Shown here: piece by piece, positions 12,034 through 20,434 of the stretch
Layout: every line of letters starts with the position of its first letter
How positions within the stretch are numbered: the stretch's first letter is position 1
DNA from: SSF14 sp046331245
Lineage (GTDB): Bacteria; Actinomycetota; Acidimicrobiia; Acidimicrobiales; Microtrichaceae
Assembly (NCBI GenBank): GCA_046331245.1
Contig: JAXLRH010000002.1
Coordinates: 310,001 to 374,000 of the forward strand
Direction: 5' to 3'
DNA length: 64,000 nucleotides
Position numbers and translations under genes: made by a program
The notes under the pieces: generated by a model
Databases searched by the model: none
What the model saw: only the letters and a program-made list of their open reading frames with translations
Told to the model about the DNA's origin: nothing

Positions 12034-12981
12034 TCAGCGGTACCGCTCGACGATCGGCGTCGGGCCCGGATCGACGTCGGCCTGCACCGCCATCTCGAGC
12101 GACGCCATCTCGCCGTACAGCATCAGGTCGAGGAGCACGGCAGCGGGCGAGGCCGCCTCGGACGTGACGGTGAGGACGTCGGCCACGATCTCCTCACACG
12201 TCTCCGCGGTGACGTCCATGCGACGGGCCTCGTCGGCCGTCTCGAACGCGTGGCGCAGCATCACGAGCGTGAACACCTGGCGGGTGACGTCGCCGTGCTG
12301 CGCCCACCCGACCACCTCGTCGTGGTCGAGGCCCGGCACCGAGTTGGCGAACGCCGGCACCTTGGCGTTGCGGTTGACGGAGGTCTTCCAGGCGAACGCC
12401 GCGGCGGCGCCCACGGGGCCGGCGCCGTACGCGAGCACCATCGTGTGGCCGATGCGCCGGGCCAACCGCTCCGCTGGCGACCGGGACACGCACAGCTCCA
12501 CGAGGCGGGCGTCGAGATGGCCGGCGGCGGCGGTCAGCTCGTCGATCAGGCCGTCCACCAGACCGAACTGCTCGAGCGCGGCGAGCGCCGCGACCGTCTC
12601 GACGATCGGCGCCGGCCGGGTGCCGGGCCCGCCGCTGCCCACGCCGATGACGGGCACGCCCGCGACCGTGGTGTCGGAGACGAGACGCTCGGTGACCTCG
12701 CCGTCGAGCGACAGAACCAGCGCGCCCGGCCCGACCCACGACGGCAACGACCCGCCGACGACCGTGACGAGCGGGCAGCGCAGCCGCGAGGCGGCGACGG
12801 CCTCCACCGCGGCGGCCACCGACCGCGACCGCGCGGACGCGGCCACGACGACCGCGCCGACATCGAGGTCGTTCGGAACCCCCGACGAGCGGGCCGCGTC
12901 GAGCGTGGCGCGCACCGCGTCGGGCACGAGCTGCAGCGCGCCGAACGTGTCGAGGCTGTCGAGCAGCCCGTCGTCGGTCAC
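12034..12981 (-). CDS. SIS-domain phosphoglucose/phosphomannose isomerase-like protein
   Basis: A 315-residue protein resembling the archaeal-type bifunctional phosphoglucose/phosphomannose isomerases, which interconvert fructose-6-phosphate with glucose- and mannose-6-phosphate. The C-terminal half has the family look: GHTMVLAYGAG, a WKTSVNRNAKVPAF segment, and the NSVPGLDHDEVVGW motif with conserved acidic and histidine residues. The N-terminal SIS-like half is more divergent, as in the mycobacterial homologue Rv3256c. It begins with GTG overlapping the stop of the Trm112-like gene and lies just downstream of manB, supporting a role in mannose-phosphate supply. Activity of this actinobacterial branch is not firmly established. 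Confidence 0.8.
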   Translation of the reverse strand: MTDDGLLDSLDTFGALQLVPDAVRATLDAARSSGVPNDLDVGAVVVAASARSRSVAAAVEAVAASRLRCPLVTVVGGSLPSWVGPGALVLSLDGEVTERLVSDTTVAGVPVIGVGSGGPGTRPAPIVETVAALAALEQFGLVDGLIDELTAAAGHLDARLVELCVSRSPAERLARRIGHTMVLAYGAGPVGAAAAFAWKTSVNRNAKVPAFANSVPGLDHDEVVGWAQHGDVTRQVFTLVMLRHAFETADEARRMDVTAETCEEIVADVLTVTSEAASPAAVLLDLMLYGEMASLEMAVQADVDPGPTPIVERYR

Positions 12982-13217
12982 GGGGTGAAGTTGAGCTCGA
13001 TGCCGTCGGCTGCCGCCTTGGCGATCAACCGCTCGTCCTCCGCGGCCGACACCGACTCGGCCTCGTCGATGAGCATCACGGGGATGCCGTCGACGATCTT
13101 GTAGCGGCGCTTCAGGCGGGGGTTGTAGAGCGAGTCCTCATCCTCGAAGTAGTAGAGGGGACCCTTGTCCTCGGGGCAGGCGAGGAACTCGAGGAGACGC
13201 GCGTCGGAGATGGCCAT
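12978..13217 (-). CDS. Trm112-family small protein
   Basis: A 79-residue protein with the Trm112/UPF0434 pattern: LLEFLACPEDKGPLYY near the start and YKIVDGIPVMLIDEAE after it. Trm112 proteins are small partners that stabilise methyltransferases in other organisms; the bacterial members are less studied. Only one cysteine of the usual zinc cluster remains here, so metal binding is doubtful. It sits between manB (22 bases upstream) and the SIS isomerase (GTGA overlap), a position kept across actinobacteria. Confidence 0.88.
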   Translation of the reverse strand: MAISDARLLEFLACPEDKGPLYYFEDEDSLYNPRLKRRYKIVDGIPVMLIDEAESVSAAEDERLIAKAAADGIELNFTP

Positions 13218-13239
13218 GGCCGAGACACTACCGGCGCGC

Positions 13240-14604
13240 TCAGGCGGCGCCGAACTGCCCCGTCACCTCGGCGACGCGACGCTCGACGTCGGCGGGCGTG
13301 GCGGCCTCGAGGTTCAGCCGGAGCAGCGGCTCGGTGTTCGACGGGCGAAGGTTGAACCACCAGTCGCCGGCGTCGACGGTGAGCCCGTCGAGGCGGTCCT
13401 GCGACTCGTTCGCGTACGCTGCGGCGACACGCTCGATGACCGCAGCGGTGTCGTCGACGACCGTGTTGATCTCGCCGGACGCGGCGTAGCGCTCGTAGGG
13501 CTTGCGGAGCTCCGACAGCGGCAGGTTCCGGATGCTCAGCTGCTCGAGCACCAGCACCGCGGCGATGAGCCCGCTGTCGGCGCGGTAGTTGTCGGCGAAG
13601 TAGTAGTGCGCCGAGTGCTCCCCGCCGAAGACGGCGCCGGACTCCGCCATGATCTGCTTGATGAAGCTGTGACCGACCCGGGATCGGATCGGCTCGCCGC
13701 CGGCCTCGGTCACGACCTCCGCCACCGACTTCGAGCAGATGAGGTTGTGCACGACCTTGCCGCCCGGCTTCTGCTTCAGGATCGCGTCGGCGAGGATCGC
13801 CGTGGTGGTCGAGCCGGACAGGCCCACCCCCTGCTCGTCGACGAGGAACACGCGGTCGGCGTCGCCGTCGAACGCGAGGCCGACGTCGGCGCCCACCTCG
13901 ACCACCCGGGCGATGAGGTCGCGCTGGTTCTCGGGCTGGATCGGGTCGGCGGGGTGGTTGGGGAAGGTGCCGTCGAGCTCGCCGTACATGATCTCGAGAT
14001 CGAACGGCAGCGACTCGAACACCGCGGGCACGACGAGGCCGCCCATGCCGTTGGCCGTGTCGGCCACCACCTTGAGCGGGCGCAGCGCATCGACGTCGAC
14101 GAACGACCGCACGTGGTCGGCGAACGCGGCGAGCAGATCGCGATGCGACACCGAGCCGGGCGTGGCCACCGGCGCCAGGCCGGCCGCTGCGTCGTCGCGG
14201 ATCTGCGAGAGGCCCGAGTCCTCGCCGACGGGACGGGCGCCCGACAGGCAGAACTTGATGCCGTTGTACTGCGCCGGGTTGTGCGATGCGGTGAACATCG
14301 CGCCGGGGGCGTTCAGCGAGCCTGCCGCGAAGTAGAGGAGGTCGGTGGAACCGAGGCCGAGGTCGACCACGTCGAGCCCCTGGGACGTGACGCCCTCGGC
14401 GAACGCCGTGACCATCGCGACGCCGGACGGGCGCATGTCACGGGCCACCAGCACCTCGGTGACGGTCGGGTCCTCGCCGGCGACGAACTTCGCGAACGCC
14501 GCACCGATGGCACGGGCCATGGTGTCGTCGAACTGGTCGGGCACGATGCCGCGCACGTCGTAGGCCTTGAAGATTGCTGCGTAGTCGCTCATGTCGACCG
14601 CCAT
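13240..14604 (-). CDS. manB: Phosphomannomutase / phosphoglucomutase
   Basis: Converts mannose-6-phosphate to mannose-1-phosphate (probably glucose phosphates too), feeding GDP-mannose. The protein of about 454 residues has the four-domain hexose phosphomutase layout: N-terminal FKAYDVRGIVPDQ, the catalytic phosphoserine loop TASHNPAQYNGIK, the metal loop DGDADR and the C-terminal phosphate-binding RPSNTEPLLR. The start chosen (MAVDMSDY) lies eight bases after the stop of the upstream GT gene; the second Met, 12 bases later, is equally possible. It is the upstream member of the manB, Trm112-like, SIS set. Confidence 0.96.
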   Translation of the reverse strand: MAVDMSDYAAIFKAYDVRGIVPDQFDDTMARAIGAAFAKFVAGEDPTVTEVLVARDMRPSGVAMVTAFAEGVTSQGLDVVDLGLGSTDLLYFAAGSLNAPGAMFTASHNPAQYNGIKFCLSGARPVGEDSGLSQIRDDAAAGLAPVATPGSVSHRDLLAAFADHVRSFVDVDALRPLKVVADTANGMGGLVVPAVFESLPFDLEIMYGELDGTFPNHPADPIQPENQRDLIARVVEVGADVGLAFDGDADRVFLVDEQGVGLSGSTTTAILADAILKQKPGGKVVHNLICSKSVAEVVTEAGGEPIRSRVGHSFIKQIMAESGAVFGGEHSAHYYFADNYRADSGLIAAVLVLEQLSIRNLPLSELRKPYERYAASGEINTVVDDTAAVIERVAAAYANESQDRLDGLTVDAGDWWFNLRPSNTEPLLRLNLEAATPADVERRVAEVTGQFGAA

Positions 14605-14612
14605 CGTAGAGG

Positions 14613-15797
14613 TCAGGCGAGGCCGGACAGCGAGTCGAGCTCGCCGGCCTCGAGCTCGTAGCCGCCCGTGTGGGCGACCGAGCGGATGCGGAACAGGTCC
14701 CGCACCAGACGCGTGGTGTCGCGCACCACGTGCACCGTCGAACGCGTCGAGTTCGACAGCTCGACGGGCACCTCGGACAGGGTCAGCCGGTAGCGCTCGA
14801 CGAGGTGGAACACCTCGATGTCGAACGCGAACCCGTCGATGCGGGTGTGGCGGAAGATGAGGCGGGCCACGTCGGAACGGAACGCCTTGAGCCCGCACTG
14901 GGTGTCGCGGTACTGCCCGAGGAGGACGGCCGACGTCAGGCCGTTCACCACCCGGCCACCCACCTCACGCAGCCGGCGCGCCGTCACCAGCGTGCGGGTC
15001 TCGGTGTGCTTCCGGGAGCCGACCACCACGTCCCAGCCGTCCTCGACCGCCGCCAGCAGGCCCAGCACCTGCTCCGGCGCGTAGCTGAGGTCGGCGTCGG
15101 TGAACGCCACCGTGCGACCACGCGCCGCCATCATGCCGGCGCGCACCGCGCCGCCCTTGCCCTGGTTCTCGGCGAGCGCGATCACCGTGTCGGCCCCGGC
15201 GGCGCGGGCCCGCTCGGCCGTCGCGTCGGTCGAGCCGTCGTCGACCACGATCAGCTCGAACCCGCCGTCGTCGCGCAGGTGGCCGAGCGCCCGCTCGACC
15301 CGGGCGACGGTGTCGGCGATCCCGTCCTCCTCGAAGTACGCGGGCACGACGAGGCTGAGGCGCACCTCGCCCGGCGCCGGTGGCCGTTGCCCGCGCCGCC
15401 CCTGATCGGCGCGCACGTGCCGGAACATCGTCTGGCGGTACGACGCGAGGCGCACGAGGAACGCGGTGAAGATCGCCAGGATCTTCGGCCAGAACACCCC
15501 GCCGACCGTACGGTCGGCATCGGTGGTGAGCACGGTGAAAACCGCGACATCGACGACGAGGGCGAGAAACCCGGCGAGCACGTAGTGGCGCAGGTCGCGG
15601 TACCAGCGCCGCGCCGGCTCCGCCGAGTAGGTGATCGCCCGGTGCAGCAGGTACGACAGCCCGCTCGCGACGACGATCGCGCCGGCGTCGACCGCCGGCG
15701 GCCACCAGTCGGTCCGCCACACGCCGAGGAGCAGCAGGCCGATGTCGACCAGGGTGACGACCGCGCCGACCGACGCGAATCGACGAGCGAACCTCAA
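14613..15797 (-). CDS. GtrA-like membrane domain fused to a GT2 glycosyltransferase
   Basis: A 394-residue membrane protein. The first 130 residues form four hydrophobic helices with GtrA-family patterns (ASGLSYLLHRAITY and a matching segment near 115-128). Residues 145-394 are a GT2 domain of the dolichyl-phosphate-sugar synthase type: LSLVVPAYFEEDGI, VVDDGSTDAT, the metal-binding TDADLSYAPEQ and QCGLKAFR. It probably transfers a sugar from a nucleotide donor to polyprenyl phosphate and may help flip the product. The order GtrA then GT2 is the reverse of the usual fusion. Its ATG overlaps the stop of the large membrane protein upstream (ATGA); manB follows. Confidence 0.9.
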   Translation of the reverse strand: MRFARRFASVGAVVTLVDIGLLLLGVWRTDWWPPAVDAGAIVVASGLSYLLHRAITYSAEPARRWYRDLRHYVLAGFLALVVDVAVFTVLTTDADRTVGGVFWPKILAIFTAFLVRLASYRQTMFRHVRADQGRRGQRPPAPGEVRLSLVVPAYFEEDGIADTVARVERALGHLRDDGGFELIVVDDGSTDATAERARAAGADTVIALAENQGKGGAVRAGMMAARGRTVAFTDADLSYAPEQVLGLLAAVEDGWDVVVGSRKHTETRTLVTARRLREVGGRVVNGLTSAVLLGQYRDTQCGLKAFRSDVARLIFRHTRIDGFAFDIEVFHLVERYRLTLSEVPVELSNSTRSTVHVVRDTTRLVRDLFRIRSVAHTGGYELEAGELDSLSGLA

Positions 15798-18742
15798 CGG
15801 GGATCGGGATCCTCGTCGGAGCCGGCGGCGGGCTCTGCTTCGGGTTCGGTGTCGGGCTCGGTCGCCGGCTCGTCGGTGTCGGGCTGAGTCGCCGGCTCGT
15901 CGGTCTCGGGCTCCGGTTCCGGCTCGTCGTCGGTCTCCGGCTCCTCGTCCACGTCGAAGAGCGGCGGCGACTCGATCTGGTCACGGTCGCCGAAGTACTC
16001 GCGGCCACGGTCGAGCGCCGGGTTCGGCACCCGCAGCAGGAAGCCGATCACCATCAGCGCACCGAGGAACGACAGGAACAGCGCGATGAGCTCCATCGGC
16101 GCCCGCGTGTAGTTGAGCGTGACGTGCTTCGAGGTGGGGATGACCACCATGAAGTTCGGCGTGACGCGGTACACCTTGCCGGCTCCGTCGGCCTTCCAGT
16201 TGGGGAAGTAGGACGAGCGGATGAGCACCGGCTTGCCGACCTTGCTCACGTCGAAGCTGATCGACTCCGACGTCGTGCGCACGTTGGTGACCTTGATGCC
16301 GGCGCCGCCGGTCGACGTGATGGCCGGCGACCCCTTGGCCGAGGTGCGGGGCCAGTCGGACGGACCGTCGCTGGCGCGCAACACCTTCCAGCTCGACTCG
16401 TCGTTGAACCAGTCGATGGCCGGGCGGGCCCAGCTGTAGATGTCGTCGTGCACGTTCGTCCACACCGCGGGATCGTTGGCCAGCGGCGAGACAAGGTCGA
16501 TGTTCGCCACCTCCCACACCTTCCACGGGCCCGACGAGCCGACCAGCTTGAGCCGCGCGTCCTGCGACGCCGCCTGCTGCGAGGCGTCGGTGATCGTCAT
16601 GTAGTACTTCACGCCGAGCATCTGCAGGTGCTTGATGCCGAGGTCGAGGTCGTAGTCCTTGTACGGCGACTGGTCGAAGCCGAGATGGCAGTCGAACCGC
16701 TCCGGGCGGGACGGCTTCTGCGAGAGCTCCGACTGGACGAGGAAGTGGAACGGCGTCGTGGACGACGCCTCGAAGTACAGGCCCTCCATCGAGCCGATGC
16801 AGTGGTCGGTGAAGTACGGCAGGAGCATCGGTGCCATCGGCGTGCCGTACTTGTTGAGCGTGTCGTCGTACTCCCAGAACGCCCGACCGCACCCCTCGGT
16901 CTTCCCGACGCGACGCATCTCGGCGATCATCGCGAAGTACTCGTCGGAGTCCGTCTTGTTGAGCTGCGTCGTGAGCTTCTGCGCACCGGTCGGGTCGTTG
17001 GGGTCGACCGGCGTGGAGGTCGTGGTGTAGCCGGGCTTGGCCTCGAGGCCCTCGAAGTTCCACTTGGCCCAGCCGCGCACCGGACCCTGGTACGTCGTGT
17101 TCCAGTACAGCCAGGAGTAGGTCTGCTTGCCGTTGGCGTCGGTCACCGTCTTGCCGCCGGGGAGGTTCTGCAGCGTCATGCCCAGTGCGGCCCACAGCAG
17201 GAGCATCGCGAGCCCGGTGACCGAGACGGAGAGCCAGAACGGTGGATCGATCCACCGGCCCCGGAACACGAGCATCACCGCTCTCAGGAGGAGCGCGACG
17301 CCCACCGCCGCGAGCAGGTAGATGCCCAGGTAGTAGAAGGGCAGCACGCGGGCGTTCCAGAAGCGGTCCTGCGGCATCCAGATGAACGCCAGCGCCGCCG
17401 TCGCCGTCATCAGCGTGAGCCAGATGCCCGATCGCACCACCATCACGAACGACAGCACCACGCCGATGCCGGCGAGCACGAAGAACAGCTTGCCGTTCCA
17501 CATGTTCGGGTCGTCGTAGCTGACGTTGTTGATCGTGTGTGGCGCGAACGGCAGCAGGTTCCGCTTCATCTGCGACCAGTTGACGACCGTGCCGAGCGCG
17601 TCGCAGCTCGTCTTCTCCGCGACGGTGCCACCGATGCTGCGGATCGCGCCCGCCACCTTGAGCCGCGCCCAGCTCTGCGTGGGCAGCTCGACACCGAGCT
17701 TCTCCCACCCCATGTCGTTGAGGAACGCGCTGCGCCCGTAGAACGGCAGGTACCACCACAAGGCCATGAGCCCGCCGCTGAGGCCGACCGGCAGCATCCA
17801 CTTGAGCGACGCGACACGCGGGCGAAGCACCACCATGTAGAACGCGCCGACGGTGAGGAAGAACACCCCGGGGATGACGTGGCACAGCATCGCCAGCGCC
17901 ATCAGCACCGCGGCGCGCACCCGGTACCGCCCGGTCTTCAGGCCCATCGCGAACGCGCCGAGCGCGAAGACGGCCAGGGTGATGGAGAGCGAGAAGGCGA
18001 ACTCGCCCGCCATCGTCGACGCGATGTTGCCGCCGTAGATGTGGAAGAGCGACTTGTCCATCAGGAACGCCACCGACGCGACGGCGCCGAGCTCGGGGCC
18101 CGGCTGGCGCAGCGACAGGCCCTTCAGGAGGAACCACACCGCGGCGGGGAACGCCACCAACCCCGACACCGACACCACCTTGAAGGCGATGTTGTACGGG
18201 AGGTCGATGCACAGGAGCGGCACCAGCAGGCACGCCGCCCACACGAGCGCCCGGATCAGCCGCGACGCGTGGCGGCGGATCGACCAGGCGATGAAGCCCG
18301 CGAACGTGACGAGCGACAGCGCCGCGACGACGCCGATGAAGCTGTCGGGGCGGATGAAGCCGACGTCGAGCAGCACGATCGCCAGCGAGGGGACGACCAT
18401 GTAGAAGGTGTACGCCGGGAACCCGGCGTACCAGTCGGTGGTCCAGCCCGTGAGGCGGAAGTGCGGCAGCAGTTCGTCGCGCAGGTAGGCCGGCCCCCAC
18501 ACGTGGGCGCCCATGTCGCCGCCCGTCGGGGTCGTGTTGCGGAACACGAGCTCGGGGTGGACCACCCAGAACACGTAGACGCAGCAGCCGAACACCACGA
18601 GCGCGCTGAACAGGCGCGCCGCGAGGCGGTAGTAGCGCTCGCGCTCGGCGGCAGCCGCCGCGTCGGCGTCGGCGCCGCCGTCCGCGTCGGGCGGATCGGG
18701 CAGCGCGTGCTCGGACGGGTCGTCGACCCGCTCGTCAGTCAT
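15794..18742 (-). CDS. Large polytopic membrane protein, GT-C-like / PTPS-related type
   Basis: A 982-residue integral membrane protein. After an acidic cytoplasmic N-terminus it has roughly ten to twelve helices up to about residue 540, with PTGGDMGAHVWGPAYL in the first outer loop and DWYAGFPAYTFYM, a layout recalling GT-C transferases and the domain named 6-pyruvoyl-tetrahydropterin synthase-related. A large outer domain follows (about 540-890), then one helix and an acidic tail of repeated Glu/Pro/Thr/Asp units (about 930-982). Coupling to the GtrA-GT2 gene suggests it uses polyprenyl-linked sugar to modify a surface polymer. Catalysis is unproven. No close function recognised. Confidence 0.8.
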   Translation of the reverse strand: MTDERVDDPSEHALPDPPDADGGADADAAAAAERERYYRLAARLFSALVVFGCCVYVFWVVHPELVFRNTTPTGGDMGAHVWGPAYLRDELLPHFRLTGWTTDWYAGFPAYTFYMVVPSLAIVLLDVGFIRPDSFIGVVAALSLVTFAGFIAWSIRRHASRLIRALVWAACLLVPLLCIDLPYNIAFKVVSVSGLVAFPAAVWFLLKGLSLRQPGPELGAVASVAFLMDKSLFHIYGGNIASTMAGEFAFSLSITLAVFALGAFAMGLKTGRYRVRAAVLMALAMLCHVIPGVFFLTVGAFYMVVLRPRVASLKWMLPVGLSGGLMALWWYLPFYGRSAFLNDMGWEKLGVELPTQSWARLKVAGAIRSIGGTVAEKTSCDALGTVVNWSQMKRNLLPFAPHTINNVSYDDPNMWNGKLFFVLAGIGVVLSFVMVVRSGIWLTLMTATAALAFIWMPQDRFWNARVLPFYYLGIYLLAAVGVALLLRAVMLVFRGRWIDPPFWLSVSVTGLAMLLLWAALGMTLQNLPGGKTVTDANGKQTYSWLYWNTTYQGPVRGWAKWNFEGLEAKPGYTTTSTPVDPNDPTGAQKLTTQLNKTDSDEYFAMIAEMRRVGKTEGCGRAFWEYDDTLNKYGTPMAPMLLPYFTDHCIGSMEGLYFEASSTTPFHFLVQSELSQKPSRPERFDCHLGFDQSPYKDYDLDLGIKHLQMLGVKYYMTITDASQQAASQDARLKLVGSSGPWKVWEVANIDLVSPLANDPAVWTNVHDDIYSWARPAIDWFNDESSWKVLRASDGPSDWPRTSAKGSPAITSTGGAGIKVTNVRTTSESISFDVSKVGKPVLIRSSYFPNWKADGAGKVYRVTPNFMVVIPTSKHVTLNYTRAPMELIALFLSFLGALMVIGFLLRVPNPALDRGREYFGDRDQIESPPLFDVDEEPETDDEPEPEPETDEPATQPDTDEPATEPDTEPEAEPAAGSDEDPDPR

Positions 18743-18829
18743 GACGGATCGGAGGCGTCGGGCCGGGCATCAGGGCATCATCGTCTCATCTAGGGATGCC
18801 CCAGCGCGGGCGGCACCGACGCCGCAGCG

Positions 18830-19132
18830 TCAGCGACTCGCCAGGTCTCGCCGGTAGCGGGTCGGGGAGGAACTCAGGTCGGCGAGAATACCACCGAGCT
18901 CGACGGGAGCACCGCCACGGTGCCAGCTGCGATTGTCGCAGTTGGAGCACGAACGCATCGTGAGCTCCTCGCCGTCGATCAGGAGGTTGATCTCGACCAC
19001 GGGGTCGCCGCATCCGCCGCAGCGGACCTCCGGGGGTCGTGCCGCACCCGTTCCGGGGGTCGACGTCGTTGCCGGCGTCCGGGCCGCATCCTGCGGTCCC
19101 GACGCCGTTGGTCGGCTGTTCTTCTTCGTCAT
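18830..19132 (-). CDS. Small zinc-ribbon protein of unknown function
   Basis: A 100-residue hydrophilic protein. The N-terminal 35 residues are Pro/Thr/Ala-rich and probably disordered. A CGGC pair (about 38-41) and a CSNC pair (about 61-64) separated by about 20 residues make a treble-clef or ribbon-like zinc site, followed by DNRSWHRGG. Such small zinc proteins often bind nucleic acid or protein, but nothing more specific can be said. It lies upstream of the large membrane protein gene with an 87-base gap and is preceded by the longest gene-free stretch in the window. Confidence 0.7.
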   Translation of the reverse strand: MTKKNSRPTASGPQDAARTPATTSTPGTGAARPPEVRCGGCGDPVVEINLLIDGEELTMRSCSNCDNRSWHRGGAPVELGGILADLSSSPTRYRRDLASR

Positions 19133-19322
19133 GAGCTGGTGATTCCCTTCACCTCTGTCAGCCGTTTCAGATCGACGTTCCGCGACGCCGCGTGAGGGGT
19201 CCGCCGGAGTTTGGGACGAATATGGGCCGAAGGGATCAACCGCCGTCCGGAAGGGCCCACTCGCGTTCGTTTGAACGGCCCATCAAGATCGCCGCGACCG
19301 ATGTTCCGAGGCGGGGGACGGC
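19133..19322. other. Intergenic region without recognised element
   Basis: This 190-base stretch separates the CPBP protease gene (stop at 19323) from the zinc-ribbon gene (start at 19132). Several short repeats of GGGCC type are present, but I saw no RNA gene, convincing promoter pair or terminator. A GAGGTGAAGGG tract about 10-20 bases before the zinc-ribbon ATG may serve as its ribosome site. Confidence 0.4.
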
Positions 19323-20060
19323 TCAGCGACGCCAGAGGAGCGGGATCACCGTGGCCGCGTTGAAGGCGATGTGCGCCACGATGCCCGGGCCCAGTCGACC
19401 GGTGCGCCACACCAGCACACCGGAGGCCGCGCCGAACAACGCGAGGCCGACGAACTGCAGCGGCTCGAGGTGCAGCAGACCGAACAGCAGGGACGTGACG
19501 ACGATGCCGATCACGGCCGACGACCAGTCGCGGCTGCGCTGCAGCACCCCGCGGTACAGCAGCTCCTCGGCGCACGGCGCGAACACGCAGGCCATCAGCA
19601 CGAACAGCGTCGCTCCGCCGGCGCCGTGCGCGGAGTCGGCCAGGTCGCGCGCCGCCTGCTCCAGCTCACGGGTCGACGAACCGAGCGCCCGCAGGATCGG
19701 CCAGTAGACGACCGGGATCACGACCAGCTGCATCGCCACGCCCACGGCGATGCCGAGGGGAACGTCGAGCGGACGGACCGACAGGGCCAGGGCCTCCCGC
19801 GGCGACACCGGCGAGCGGCGGGCCAGCCACCAGGCGCCGGCGACGGCCGCGACCCAGAACGGCACGGTGGCGACGAACGAGCCGGCGATCGGCACGGGCT
19901 CCGACCGGCCGCCCGACGAACCGCCCCAGCCGCCGGCGGCGAGGAACACGCTCCCCACGACGATCAGCGCCACGTGCGCGCCGACCACGACGATCAGCGC
20001 CTCACGCCACCCCCACCACCCCGACGACGGGGCGTCCTCCGCCGGTTCCGGCCGGCTCAC
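19323..20060 (-). CDS. CPBP-family intramembrane metalloprotease
   Basis: A membrane protease of the CAAX/Abi (CPBP) family, about 245 residues with seven or eight hydrophobic segments. The catalytic signature EELLYRG lies in CVFAPCAEELLYRGVLQRS, with a second conserved motif LLFGLLHLEP and a C-terminal HIAFNAATV, giving the Glu-Glu, Arg and two His residues expected. Substrates are unknown. I chose the GTG at 20060 because GGGGAGG stands seven bases upstream; an in-frame GTG at 20099 would overlap DUF3499. It follows DUF3499 by 16 bases and is probably co-transcribed with it. Confidence 0.88.
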   Translation of the reverse strand: MSRPEPAEDAPSSGWWGWREALIVVVGAHVALIVVGSVFLAAGGWGGSSGGRSEPVPIAGSFVATVPFWVAAVAGAWWLARRSPVSPREALALSVRPLDVPLGIAVGVAMQLVVIPVVYWPILRALGSSTRELEQAARDLADSAHGAGGATLFVLMACVFAPCAEELLYRGVLQRSRDWSSAVIGIVVTSLLFGLLHLEPLQFVGLALFGAASGVLVWRTGRLGPGIVAHIAFNAATVIPLLWRR

Positions 20061-20076
20061 GCCGTCGCCTCCCCGT

Positions 20077-20310
20077 TCAGGCGGAGCGGCGTTGGGCACC
20101 GGCGCCGATCGAGGCGACGGTGCGCGCGTCGCGGCACTCCCACCCCTTGGGCACGCGCAGGTGGTCGGCGTGGTCGCTGCAGAGATCGTGCAACATCGGA
20201 TGCGCCTGGTCCGCGAGATCTCCGACCCACACGATGCCCTCGCCGTACGAGTAGCTCAACGTGGCCACCGCGTGACGGGAACATCCGGGTCGGGCACAAA
20301 TCCTGCTCAT
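20077..20310 (-). CDS. DUF3499 family protein
   Basis: A 77-residue actinobacterial protein (homologue of mycobacterial Rv3258c). It opens MSRICARPGCSRHAVATLSYSYGEG and has a second Cys-His pair (LCSDHADHLRVPKGWE), so a zinc-binding fold is likely. Function is unknown. In many actinobacteria it sits beside manB and whiB genes; here it precedes the CPBP protease and diverges from ftsH. The start follows a TACCTT box by nine bases without a Shine-Dalgarno, again suggesting a leaderless mRNA. Confidence 0.92.
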   Translation of the reverse strand: MSRICARPGCSRHAVATLSYSYGEGIVWVGDLADQAHPMLHDLCSDHADHLRVPKGWECRDARTVASIGAGAQRRSA

Positions 20311-20319
20311 CGTGGGTTG

Positions 20320-20325
20320 AAGGTA
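20320..20325 (-). promoter_or_regulatory. Putative -10 box of DUF3499 (TACCTT)
   Basis: TACCTT ends nine bases before the DUF3499 ATG on the minus strand. It fits TAnnnT and a start of transcription at the ATG. The divergent ftsH promoter lies about 100 bases away. Confidence 0.45.
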
Positions 20326-20422
20326 GCCGCCGGACGCTCGCGTCCCGCGTATGCCTGTGAACCCTCTTGCCCCGACCCCGAAACCGCCCGTGACGCGAGT
20401 ACTCGATGTCACCGATTCCTCC

Positions 20423-20428
20423 TAGGCT
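20423..20428 (+). promoter_or_regulatory. Putative -10 box of ftsH (TAGGCT)
   Basis: TAGGCT ends six bases before the ftsH ATG. No ribosome site fits in the remaining six bases, so a leaderless transcript is the simplest reading. The same hexamer precedes secA. Confidence 0.5.
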
Positions 20429-20434
20429 GTCCCA

